Assembly (NCBI GenBank): GCA_032353305.1
Contig: JAUCNG010255519.1
Span: 6,220 to 19,087 of the forward strand
Direction of reading: 5' to 3'
Origin: Cephalothrix spiralis
Lineage: Eukaryota > Nemertea > Palaeonemertea > Archinemertea > Cephalotrichidae
DNA: 12,868 nt
In this document: positions 9,401 through 12,868 of the stretch, piece by piece
How the letters are laid out: every line of letters starts with the position of its first letter
Numbering within the stretch: position 1 is the first letter of the stretch
Program-made: the position numbers and the translations under genes
The notes under the pieces: model-generated
The model's input: the letters and a program-made list of their open reading frames with translations, nothing else
The model's database searches: none
What the model was told of the DNA's origin: nothing

Positions 9401-12400
9401 GAGCATTATCAAGATAAAGTAAACCGTCTTTGTAAAATAAGAAACTGTCGCCCGATTTGCATTCCAGGCATAAGATGCAGGTTTAAGTGTAGGAGATGGA
9501 GATGTAGCTTAAGATGTTCAAGAACTAGTTGCATGATCAGATTACCTAATATTCCCTGTCTTGTGGCTAATTACGTATGCCGTGCCGTTCGAAAACTAGC
9601 ATATATTTTTCTTGGTGTTGCTAAGGCAATTGTTCGTGTTATAATGCATAGTTACGATGTTGCTAGGGGCTTTGTTCGAATTGCAGCCGTTGCAGTGGAT
9701 ATTTCTAGAACAATAGTTGATGTTGCCCTTCTTCCTTTTGATATAGCTAAAGTTATTGTTGAAGCTTTGAAGGTACAATTAAAAGCTGTGAATTTAGCGA
9801 TAGAAGGAGTTAAATCGGTAGTCAAAGGCGCGATGAAGATTTTTACTTTCATAATGAAAATGCTATCGGTTGATATCAAGAAATGTGGTTTTTCAGCTGA
9901 AGTTATGTACGACAGACATGTTTTTGACGTTTCGTGTGAATTAAACATCTTCCAAACTGGCTGGCACACAGCTAGTTTACGAATTAATTTCAAAAATCCG
10001 ATTGCATCAATTTGGGAAGCTGCAAGAAAAATCGTCAAAGGACTAGTTAAATCTTTAGGATTTATTCGAAGAATGAAACGAAGTGTGGAATATGCAATGT
10101 TCGTTGAGGGCAATGATATAACTGATCTTTACACTAACCGCACTGTCAACATCACTGATACCTTGTTCATGAACGGTAATGAAACAATCGATGATTTTGA
10201 TACAATATCAGAATCGGTTTTCCGTATAGCTTACTCTAAAGAAAAATGCAAGGATGTCAAAGGAACTTTAACATATTTTAATGTGGCCTTTGACGCATTA
10301 CACGAATCTGCATTGCTTGCTAAAGCTACAGAGGTAGAAGACGACGATATTCCTACAACTGAATTGCCCGAAGATAATATTCAAGTTCATTCCATGGAAT
10401 CCCTGGGAATTAACACAACAGAAGCAATGGTTGAATACAACATGACGAAAGCTGAACTAGATGCAATCTTGCTTGAGGCAATGAATAGTGAAGAGATACA
10501 GGAAGGGTACAAATACACTAATAGTATTTCAAATTATACAGATGCAGATATGGAGGAGGCTGAACATTTTCCTCTTGTTGATCTATGGAAAGCGGATATG
10601 GAAAAAAACATGACTGCAGCGGGGATTTCAGCTGACGACTGCCAGAGTTTCGATGACTGTATCATTGTTAGACTTGATGAACTACGTTCTTCCTATGAAG
10701 GTGTGGATAAATCAATGCCAAGTGTTGAAAAGATTAAATCATTAATCATTAAACTTGAACGTTTGGTTCTACAATTGATGAAAAGTTCTTCATTAACAAG
10801 AAGTGAGGTTTCCCAACAAACTCTTTTGATTAAGAATTTATTGGGTCAAATCGAAGCACTGAACTCATTTTGCATTGAGGCTCCACAGTTTTTGATGTCA
10901 CCTGATTCAGCATCTGTTCTTGAAGGTGAGACTGTTAAGTTGCATTGCTCAGCAAAAAGTCAACAGCCGATGCCAGCAGTGCGATGGATGAAGGATGGTG
11001 TTTTTTTAAACTCTTCTGGGTCAAATGGTTATAATGAGTTTGTGATCAATAATGCTCACGTAAACGATAGTGGGAACTACACATGTGAGTTGCGTAATGT
11101 AGTGACTCAAATCAAATCAGACACTGCTATCGTATCTGTTGAATCGAAACCTAGAATAACCAAAAATCCTGGACCGCCTTCAATTATTATACCAGAAGGG
11201 GACCCTATTGGAATAAGCCTATCGTGCCTTGTAACCGGAAGGCCTGAACCAAAGATAGGGTGGTTTTTTACTAATTCAAACAACAAAGTAATGAAGTTAC
11301 CGAAAACCGGAAGTGATTTGAGATTAATGGCAGTGAGCGCAAATTCTGGTTCCTACTGGTGTAAAGGAGAGAATAAAAGAGGCTCGGTTGCGTCTCAGAA
11401 GACGAATGTTATTGTTCGACTTGTCAAACTAGGTTTACCAGCCAGTGATATATCGTTCCTATATGTCAATTTGCACAAGTCTTTTCAAAATCGGAAACGC
11501 CGTGCAATAAACTCACCTGAAAACAACATCGTAGACGGGTTTATTACGACGACAATGACAGTAGCAAAAAATGATAATACTACTATTGTTAAAATTAATT
11601 TGAAAACGAGCAACCAGTCAATCGACCTTACTCTCCAAATTAAGGAAAACACGTTTGACGATCAAAAATCCATTGGATATGTTGATATGGAAAACAAGTT
11701 CAAAGAAGCTAAATTGCAGCTGATTGGAGCTTTGAGCCGCGTTCAATTCGCTATACAAGAAGAGGACTTCGTTGTTATTGATGGAAATAAAAAGTTCATG
11801 TCTGATAGAGGTCGCTTACGTATCTCTTTGGTATATACACGATGCCCTCCTGGTTATGATATTAGTCAAGACAAATATTATATGTGTGGTAAGTTGCAAG
11901 ATGATTTTTCTTTTCTTTCACGGTGTGTGAAGGAAAAGGCAACCTGGTTAGTGGTTATATATCTCTTATAACATCGAATCAAACGCTGATGCGAGATCAG
12001 AATATATACGAACTACTCCAAAACTAGAGGAACTGCGAGAGCGACCGCTTACCAAAACCTACTGGGAACGATGGCAGCTTGGCACAATAACGATCCCCTT
12101 TGGCTCTTCGATAACAGTAGGCTATATATCCCGAGAAAGCGACCATTAAAGTCCATTTAGGGTCATTCCAAAGCCAAACAGTCAGTCAGTAAAATGTAGA
12201 ATGAAGGAATAAAGGATATAAACTTTGTTTTAAACTTAATTTTTAGAATGCTATTTAATTATTTCTATCATGTTTCAGTGGCCTGCCTAAAGGGATCATA
12301 TCGAACATCTGATATGGCGTCTTGTGAAAGATGTCCAAACGGAGCATTCACCGAAAACCAAGGTTCTGTATCAAGGAGTTTCTGTTTAGATGCTGTACAT

Positions 12401-12412
12401 GTAACACCTATG
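357..12412 (+). CDS. Partial gene for a giant multidomain extracellular protein (EGF / unknown beta region / coiled coil / Ig / GCC2-GCC3), 11 internal exons
   Basis: Joined exons: 357-479, 602-724, 1171-1293, 1861-1977, 2166-2285, 2796-2918, 3356-4718, 5160-5271, 7084-7240, 8070-11888, 12279-12412. Every intron is GT-AG and the phases match (1 through exons 1-7, then 2, 0, 1, 1), giving about 2105 codons with neither the start nor the final stop in the window. Domains in order: seven calcium-binding-type EGF modules, one plain EGF, about 380 unrecognised residues, amphipathic beta-like segments, coiled coils, an Arg/Cys-rich strip, two Ig domains and a GCC2/GCC3-like module. EGF, Ig and GCC2/GCC3 modules are typical of secreted matrix or cell-surface proteins such as SVEP1, fibulins and hemicentins, but the long middle does not match any of these from memory. 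One in-frame TAA sits in exon 8. Introns of 122 bp (480-601) and 188 bp (1978-2165) hold nothing further. The exon chain is strongly supported; the function is inferred only from domain types. Confidence 0.85.
602..724 (+). CDS. Exon 2: EGF module, degenerate for calcium binding
   Basis: The exon is 123 bases, phase 1-1. The acceptor AG is at 600-601 and the exon starts (G)GT AAG GAT ATG TGT, reading [12 protein letters not shown]. The donor is G|GTACGT. Six EGF cysteines are present. The hydroxylation segment reads [12 protein letters not shown], lacking both the Asn/Asp and the aromatic residue, so calcium binding is probably weakened. An ATG at 610 opens a short ORF that runs into the intron; it is not an independent gene. 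The phase-1 acceptor was preferred over the AG at 605-606 because it preserves phase and the 41-codon module length. Confidence 0.87.
725..1170 (+). other. Intron 2 with a TA-flanked MITE
   Basis: This 446-base intron runs from GTACGT to TATTTTAG. Its 3' part contains the 134-bp inverted-repeat transposon at 1005-1138, ending 32 bases before the exon. The rest is AT-rich without coding potential. Confidence 0.8.
1005..1138. mobile_element. Non-autonomous Tc1/mariner-type MITE, pogo/Tigger-like
   Basis: The element begins CAGTGGAACCCCC and ends GGGGTTCCACTG, so the outer 12 bases are perfect inverted repeats. A second shared block, GGGACA/GGACAC, lies further inside. It is flanked by TA on both sides (1003-1004 and 1139-1140), the target duplication of Tc1/mariner and pogo elements. 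At 134 bp it has no transposase. The CAGTGGAACCCC terminus resembles pogo/Tigger-type ends in general form; the subfamily is inferred. Confidence 0.82.
1171..1293 (+). CDS. Exon 3: calcium-binding EGF module
   Basis: The exon is 123 bases, phase 1-1, with acceptor TATTTTAG and donor G|GTAAT. It reads [12 protein letters not shown], then [12 protein letters not shown], which fits the hydroxylation consensus, and closes with a sixth cysteine (R-T-C-R). All calcium-ligand positions look intact. The acceptor lies just 32 bases after a MITE, so its branch point may be inside or next to transposon sequence. Confidence 0.9.
1294..1860 (+). other. Intron 3 with a long hairpin repeat
   Basis: This 567-base intron runs from GTAATT to CCTTTTAG. 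It contains the inverted-repeat element at 1477-1634. A 75-codon open frame starting at 1385 runs through that hairpin and is judged spurious. Confidence 0.75.
1477..1634. repeat. 158-bp hairpin element (MITE-like inverted repeat)
   Basis: The left arm starts GTATGGTACTCCTGG and the right arm ends CCAGGTGTACCATAC, its near-perfect reverse complement. Pairing continues inward through ATTTCAT, GAGCCACATGC and TAATATCATTC to a short loop around 1547-1553. The arms have scattered mismatches, as in an old foldback transposon. No target duplication could be assigned. The element shares the strings GACGAGAGCCA and TGGCTCGAG with the hairpin at 7274-7348. Confidence 0.8.
1861..1977 (+). CDS. Exon 4: calcium-binding EGF module
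   Basis: The exon is 117 bases, phase 1-1, with acceptor CCTTTTAG and donor G|GTAAG. It reads [12 protein letters not shown], then [12 protein letters not shown] with the Asn and the aromatic residue of the hydroxylation motif. This is the shortest EGF exon in the array (39 codons), but all six cysteines are kept. Confidence 0.9.
2166..2285 (+). CDS. Exon 5: calcium-binding EGF module
   Basis: The exon is 120 bases, phase 1-1, with acceptor TTTTCAG and donor G|GTAGG. It reads [11 protein letters not shown], then [12 protein letters not shown], a full hydroxylation consensus, and ends G-K-T-C-S. Longer open frames overlapping it on both strands (2043-2345 plus, 2068-2442 minus) are in other frames and are not its product. 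Confidence 0.9.
2340..2520 (-). other. Protein-like minus-strand open stretch, possible gene or transposon fragment
   Basis: Reading the minus strand from 2520, just after a TAG at 2521-2523, gives about 60 codons without a stop. The composition is unusually protein-like: [17 protein letters not shown], then [12 protein letters not shown], then [12 protein letters not shown] possible acceptor AAG lies just upstream (minus sense, about 2506-2508), but no good donor follows. Below 2340 the frame runs on antisense to EGF exon 5 and loses this character. I do not recognise the protein. It could be a captured or pseudogenised exon, a transposon relic, or chance. Confidence 0.25.
2588..2650 (-). 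repeat. Decayed tRNA-derived SINE fragment
   Basis: The plus strand carries GGATTCGAACC (2608-2618), the reverse complement of an RNA polymerase III B box (GGTTCGAATCC). On the minus strand it is preceded by TTAGCAC and an anticodon-loop-like TTTGAATC, in tRNA order. The T stem has a mismatch, the anticodon stem does not close and the 5' part is missing, so this is not a functional tRNA. A tRNA-derived SINE remnant is the best reading. Confidence 0.5.
2796..2918 (+). CDS. Exon 6: EGF module, degenerate for calcium binding
   Basis: The exon is 123 bases, phase 1-1, with acceptor AATTACAG and donor G|GTAAG. It reads [12 protein letters not shown], then [12 protein letters not shown]. Six cysteines are present. 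The usual Glu before the first cysteine is Ala, and the hydroxylation Asn and aromatic positions are lost, so calcium binding is doubtful. It is the second degenerate module in the array. Confidence 0.88.
2978..3029. repeat. Short hairpin, arms about 22 bp
   Basis: CATTCGATTCTCAGTCTTCGGC (2978-2999) pairs with the sequence ending in CGAATG at 3029, with a few mismatches, around a loop of about 8 bases. It is probably a MITE core or part of the neighbouring inverted repeat. Confidence 0.6.
3091..3278. repeat. Inverted repeat, arms about 35-40 bp, MITE-like
   Basis: The left arm contains TTATCTCATACTGGG and GGTATCGTCCCA (3091-3132). The right arm contains TTGGGACGATATAGCC and CCCCAGTGACTTATAA (3242-3276), the imperfect reverse complement. 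The interior of about 110 bp has no ORF. No target duplication was identified. Confidence 0.55.
3356..4718 (+). CDS. Exon 7: calcium-binding EGF + plain EGF + ~380 residues of unknown, probably beta-rich sequence
   Basis: The exon is 1363 bases with a phase-1 acceptor (TTTTTCAG) and a phase-2 donor (CC|GTAAGT). It opens [12 protein letters not shown] with [12 protein letters not shown]; the hydroxylation Asn is kept but the aromatic is Ser. A second EGF follows directly at 3487-3585 ([11 protein letters not shown] ... C-D-C ... C) with no intron between. From 3586 on I recognise no family. The sequence alternates hydrophobic and polar residues (for example S-V-T-V-T-V-E-P) and has scattered cysteines, suggesting beta-sandwich-like folds. 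N-M-S and N-K-T near the middle are possible N-glycosylation sites. The frame runs from the EGFs into the unknown region without interruption. Confidence 0.88.
4719..5159 (+). other. Intron 7
   Basis: This 441-base intron runs from GTAAGT to ATCTTTAG. If it is retained, translation stops at once (CCG TAA, 4717-4722). AATAAA strings occur at 4807-4812 and 4822-4827, but in AT-rich DNA these can be chance. No repeat or coding signal is supported. Confidence 0.7.
5160..5271 (+). CDS. Exon 8: short amphipathic beta-like segment interrupted by an in-frame TAA
   Basis: The exon is 112 bases with a phase-2 acceptor (ATCTTTAG|A) and a phase-0 donor (TCG|GTAAGT). It joins exons 7 and 9 in a single frame and reads [16 protein letters not shown], then TAA (5209-5211), then [16 protein letters not shown]. 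Both sides of the stop look equally coding and fit the alternating pattern of neighbouring exons. The stop sits against a run of seven A (5210-5216); a T in place of the first A would give TTA (Leu). An alternative acceptor at 5223/5224 would break the frame. The exon is well supported; the stop is either a lesion or a base error. Confidence 0.75.
5409..5432 (+). repeat. Direct repeat copy 1 (24 bp)
   Basis: GGATACCCAAACCTTAGAGA followed by TATA recurs at 5619-5642 with two differences, at a spacing of exactly 210 bases. It may be a remnant of a tandem duplication or of two related element ends. Confidence 0.55.
5619..5642 (+). repeat. Direct repeat copy 2 (24 bp)
   Basis: GGATACCCTAATCTTAGAGA followed by TATA matches 5409-5432 at 22 of 24 positions. 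The sequences between and around the copies do not obviously align. Confidence 0.55.
6029..6758. mobile_element. Foldback (long terminal inverted repeat) transposon, non-autonomous
   Basis: The arms are about 170-195 bp each, left about 6029-6222 and right about 6565-6758. In the left arm, GTTATGTCGATTTGCGCAAC, ATATCATAGAATGACGTTAA, TTTGCTTATTATTTAAA and AAAGCTGTT read in that order. The right arm carries their reverse complements in mirrored order. The palindromic core TATGATGTTAACATAGATGTT is in both arms. The left arm has a small tandem duplication, TTTAAATAACCG twice (6133-6156). The ~340-bp centre has no transposase ORF. No target duplication could be set because the outer ends are diverged. 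The superfamily is unknown. Confidence 0.78.
7084..7240 (+). CDS. Exon 9: amphipathic beta-like segment
   Basis: The exon is 157 bases with a phase-0 acceptor (TTTTGCAG|CTT) and a phase-1 donor (G|GTAAGT). It reads [10 protein letters not shown], then [18 protein letters not shown], and ends A-Y-A-S-I-G. Alternating hydrophobic and polar residues suggest beta strands. N-S-T is a possible glycosylation site. No domain is recognised. An ATG at 7063 lies in the intron and is not the start. Confidence 0.85.
7241..8069 (+). other. Intron 9 with a short hairpin
   Basis: This 829-base intron runs from GTAAGT to TATTCTAG. It contains the hairpin at 7274-7348. The rest (7349-8069) is AT-rich with no coding or structural signal that I can support. 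The ATG at 7991, which opens the longest ORF of the window, lies inside this intron. Confidence 0.78.
7274..7348. repeat. 75-bp hairpin with ~25-bp stem
   Basis: GAGCCATAAAAAG (7274-7286) pairs with CTTTTTATGGCTC (7336-7348). The stem extends inward through TTACGGCAC/GTGCCAATAA and CGAG/CTCG with small bulges. It is probably a deletion form of a MITE. Its size and shape also resemble a microRNA precursor, but nothing shows that it is processed. Confidence 0.7.
8070..11888 (+). CDS. Exon 10: giant exon with beta-rich, coiled-coil, Arg/Cys-rich, Ig-Ig regions
   Basis: The exon is 3819 bases, phase 1-1, from TATTCTAG|GA to TGT G|GTAAGT, with no stop in 1273 codons. In order: a beta-like start; a helical, Lys/Glu-rich stretch about 8260-8655; beta-rich sequence about 8670-9150 with many Tyr and Trp; a coiled coil about 9155-9430; an Arg/Cys-rich strip at 9431-9580; about 100 residues of amphipathic helix with repeated Val/Ile/Ala faces (9590-9880); a further beta stretch; R-M-K-R before Ser (10073-10084); an acidic region with seven N-glycosylation sequons (about 10130-10620); a helix; two Ig domains (10880-11422); R-K-R-R (11492-11503); and C-P-P-G-Y-D, which begins the next module. 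The open frame extends past the donor to a TAA at 11969, but that tail is intronic. The exon is certain as coding; its function is unknown. Confidence 0.92.
9431..9580 (+). other. Arg/Cys-rich strip in the exon 10 product
   Basis: Fifty residues contain ten cysteines spaced C-x4-C-x3-C-x5-C-x3-C-x4-C-x3-C-x4-C-x8-C-x6-C, with about a dozen Arg/Lys between them (for example [10 protein letters not shown]). It separates a coiled coil from a long amphipathic helical region. The spacing is not EGF, CCP, TSR or any knot I can name. The charge suggests binding to an acidic partner such as glycosaminoglycan, which is inference. Confidence 0.7.
10880..11146 (+). other. Ig domain 1 (I-set-like)
   Basis: The domain starts A-P-Q-F-L-M-S-P and shows E-G-E-T-V-K-L-H-C, then R-W-M-K-D-G, then N-D-S-G-N-Y-T-C. 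This is the standard Cys-Trp-(Asp-x-Gly-x-Tyr-x-Cys) pattern of I-set immunoglobulin domains. Three N-glycosylation sequons are present (N-S-S, N-D-S, N-Y-T). I-set domains mediate adhesion or assembly in extracellular proteins. Confidence 0.93.
11147..11422 (+). other. Ig domain 2
   Basis: The domain has [12 protein letters not shown], then G-R-P-E-P-K-I-G-W, then [11 protein letters not shown], with the paired cysteines and core tryptophan. The Asp of D-x-G-x-Y is replaced (S-A-N-S-G-S-Y). It follows Ig domain 1 directly with no intron between them, which is unusual for animal Ig modules. Confidence 0.9.
11492..11503 (+). other. Furin-type site RKRR
   Basis: N-R-K-R-R is followed by A-I-N-S, matching the R-x-[KR]-R consensus for proprotein convertases. 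It lies in a linker about 24 residues after the second Ig domain. Cleavage would separate the Ig domains from the C-terminal GCC2/GCC3 part. Processing is inferred from the motif only. Confidence 0.6.
11889..12278 (+). other. Intron 10
   Basis: This 390-base intron runs from GTAAGT to TGTTTCAG. No repeat, coding region or structured element stands out. The exon 10 frame continues into it for 27 codons. Confidence 0.75.
12279..12412 (+). CDS. Exon 11: GCC2/GCC3 (ephrin-receptor-like) cysteine-rich module
   Basis: The exon is 134 bases with a phase-1 acceptor (TGTTTCAG|TG) and a phase-0 donor (ATG|GTAAGT). It reads [15 protein letters not shown], then [12 protein letters not shown], then F-C. 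With C-P-P-G-Y at the end of exon 10, this fits the C-x-x-G-x-Y ... C-x-x-C-P-x-G-x-[FY] pattern of GCC2/GCC3 modules found in SVEP1 and in Eph receptor ectodomains. The frame is open through the donor, so the gene continues beyond the window. Confidence 0.85.
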
Positions 12413-12868
12413 GTAAGTTTTTTTAGTTGGTTCGTCGTATTTGATGTTTTGGCGTATTTTTACTTTATTTTTTGCGTGCGAACAATAGCCTGGGCGGTAT
12501 CGATTAATGTATTAATAATGAAGGATGTACATGGCCATTATCAGGAATCTGTATGAAGTTTTCCGATTTTAAGCCATCTTTGGAAATTGGTCATATGTCG
12601 CTCTAATACACCAAAACCAATATATTCCCAGCAGCGCACCCATTCTTCTCTACCCTTAACAAATCCGAGTCGATTCTATAAGATTACCTAACTATTGGTG
12701 TTCAATTCTGTAAAAAATTTCGAGATTTTTCACAAACCCGAAGGGTGAGTGAAAAATCGAGAAATTTTTACAGAATTGTAAATTGAATCATCACTAATGT
12801 TAGGTAATGTTTATTATTACACTGTATCACGAATTTGATAACTTTTTTAACGTTTTGATGTATTTTTA
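12413..12868 (+). other. 5' part of intron 11 with a hairpin repeat
   Basis: The intron starts GTAAGT and is at least 456 bases long, running off the window. It contains the hairpin at 12683-12808. No further exon was found. Confidence 0.75.
12683..12808. repeat. 126-bp hairpin element (MITE-like), stem about 55-60 bp
   Basis: The ends are ATTACCTAAC (12683-12692) and GTTAGGTAAT (12799-12808), perfect reverse complements. Inward, CAATTCTGTAAAAA pairs with TTTTTACAGAATTG, and GATTTTTCAC with GTGAAAAATC, around a short loop near 12734-12748. The whole unit folds as one long stem with small mismatches. No ORF or target duplication was assigned. Confidence 0.8.

Noticed and set aside
9652-10113. 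153-codon minus-strand ORF
   Set aside because: It is antisense to exon 10, whose plus-strand frame is clearly coding. It is a shadow.
11504-11860. SEA domain after the RKRR site
   Set aside because: The region has mixed strands and helices, but I could not see the SEA cleavage motif or a convincing pattern match.
11889-11971. C-terminal 27 codons after the exon 10 donor
   Set aside because: A strong donor (G|GTAAGT) sits at 11888/11889, and exon 11 completes the cysteine module in matching phase. The tail is intron read-through.
357-12412. Naming the gene as hemicentin, fibulin, SVEP1 or Notch
   Set aside because: Only the common modules are shared. The order and the long unknown middle do not fit any of these.

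Overview
The window comes from a metazoan nuclear genome. The evidence is small GT-AG introns, single-domain exons in phase 1-1, calcium-binding EGF and immunoglobulin modules, and AT-rich introns full of hairpin-type non-autonomous transposons. The species cannot be fixed from sequence alone; a marine invertebrate (lophotrochozoan, cnidarian or non-vertebrate deuterostome) is my guess from the intron and repeat style.

Layout: I read the whole window as one partial plus-strand gene with 11 internal coding exons. All junctions are GT-AG and phase-compatible, giving about 2105 codons; both ends of the gene lie outside the window. Exons 1-6 (357-2918) each encode one EGF module of 39-41 codons and use phase 1-1 introns. 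Exon 7 (3356-4718) encodes a seventh calcium-binding-type EGF, a plain EGF and then about 375 residues of unrecognised, probably beta-rich sequence. Exons 8 (5160-5271) and 9 (7084-7240) are small and continue an amphipathic beta-like region. Exon 10 (8070-11888) is a single 3.8 kb exon. In order it holds beta-rich segments, helical or coiled-coil stretches, an Arg/Cys-rich strip, a long amphipathic helical region, a dibasic site, an acidic N-glycosylated region, two Ig domains and an RKRR furin-type site, and it ends with the start of a cysteine-rich module. Exon 11 (12279-12412) completes a GCC2/GCC3 (ephrin-receptor-like) cysteine-rich module. The product looks like a very large secreted or extracellular-matrix/cell-surface protein. 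I do not recognise the orthologue.

The most striking irregularity is an in-frame TAA (5209-5211) inside exon 8. The frame is otherwise fully maintained on both sides, so this is a one-codon lesion, an assembly or base error, a null allele, or a real isoform-limiting stop.

The introns carry at least six inverted-repeat elements: a 134-bp pogo/Tigger-like MITE with TA duplication (1005-1138), hairpins at 1477-1634, 2978-3029, 3091-3278, 7274-7348 and 12683-12808, and a ~730-bp foldback element (6029-6758). They also hold a decayed tRNA-derived SINE fragment (~2588-2650, minus) and a protein-like minus-strand open stretch (2340-2520). No promoter, RNA gene, CRISPR array or prokaryotic feature was seen.
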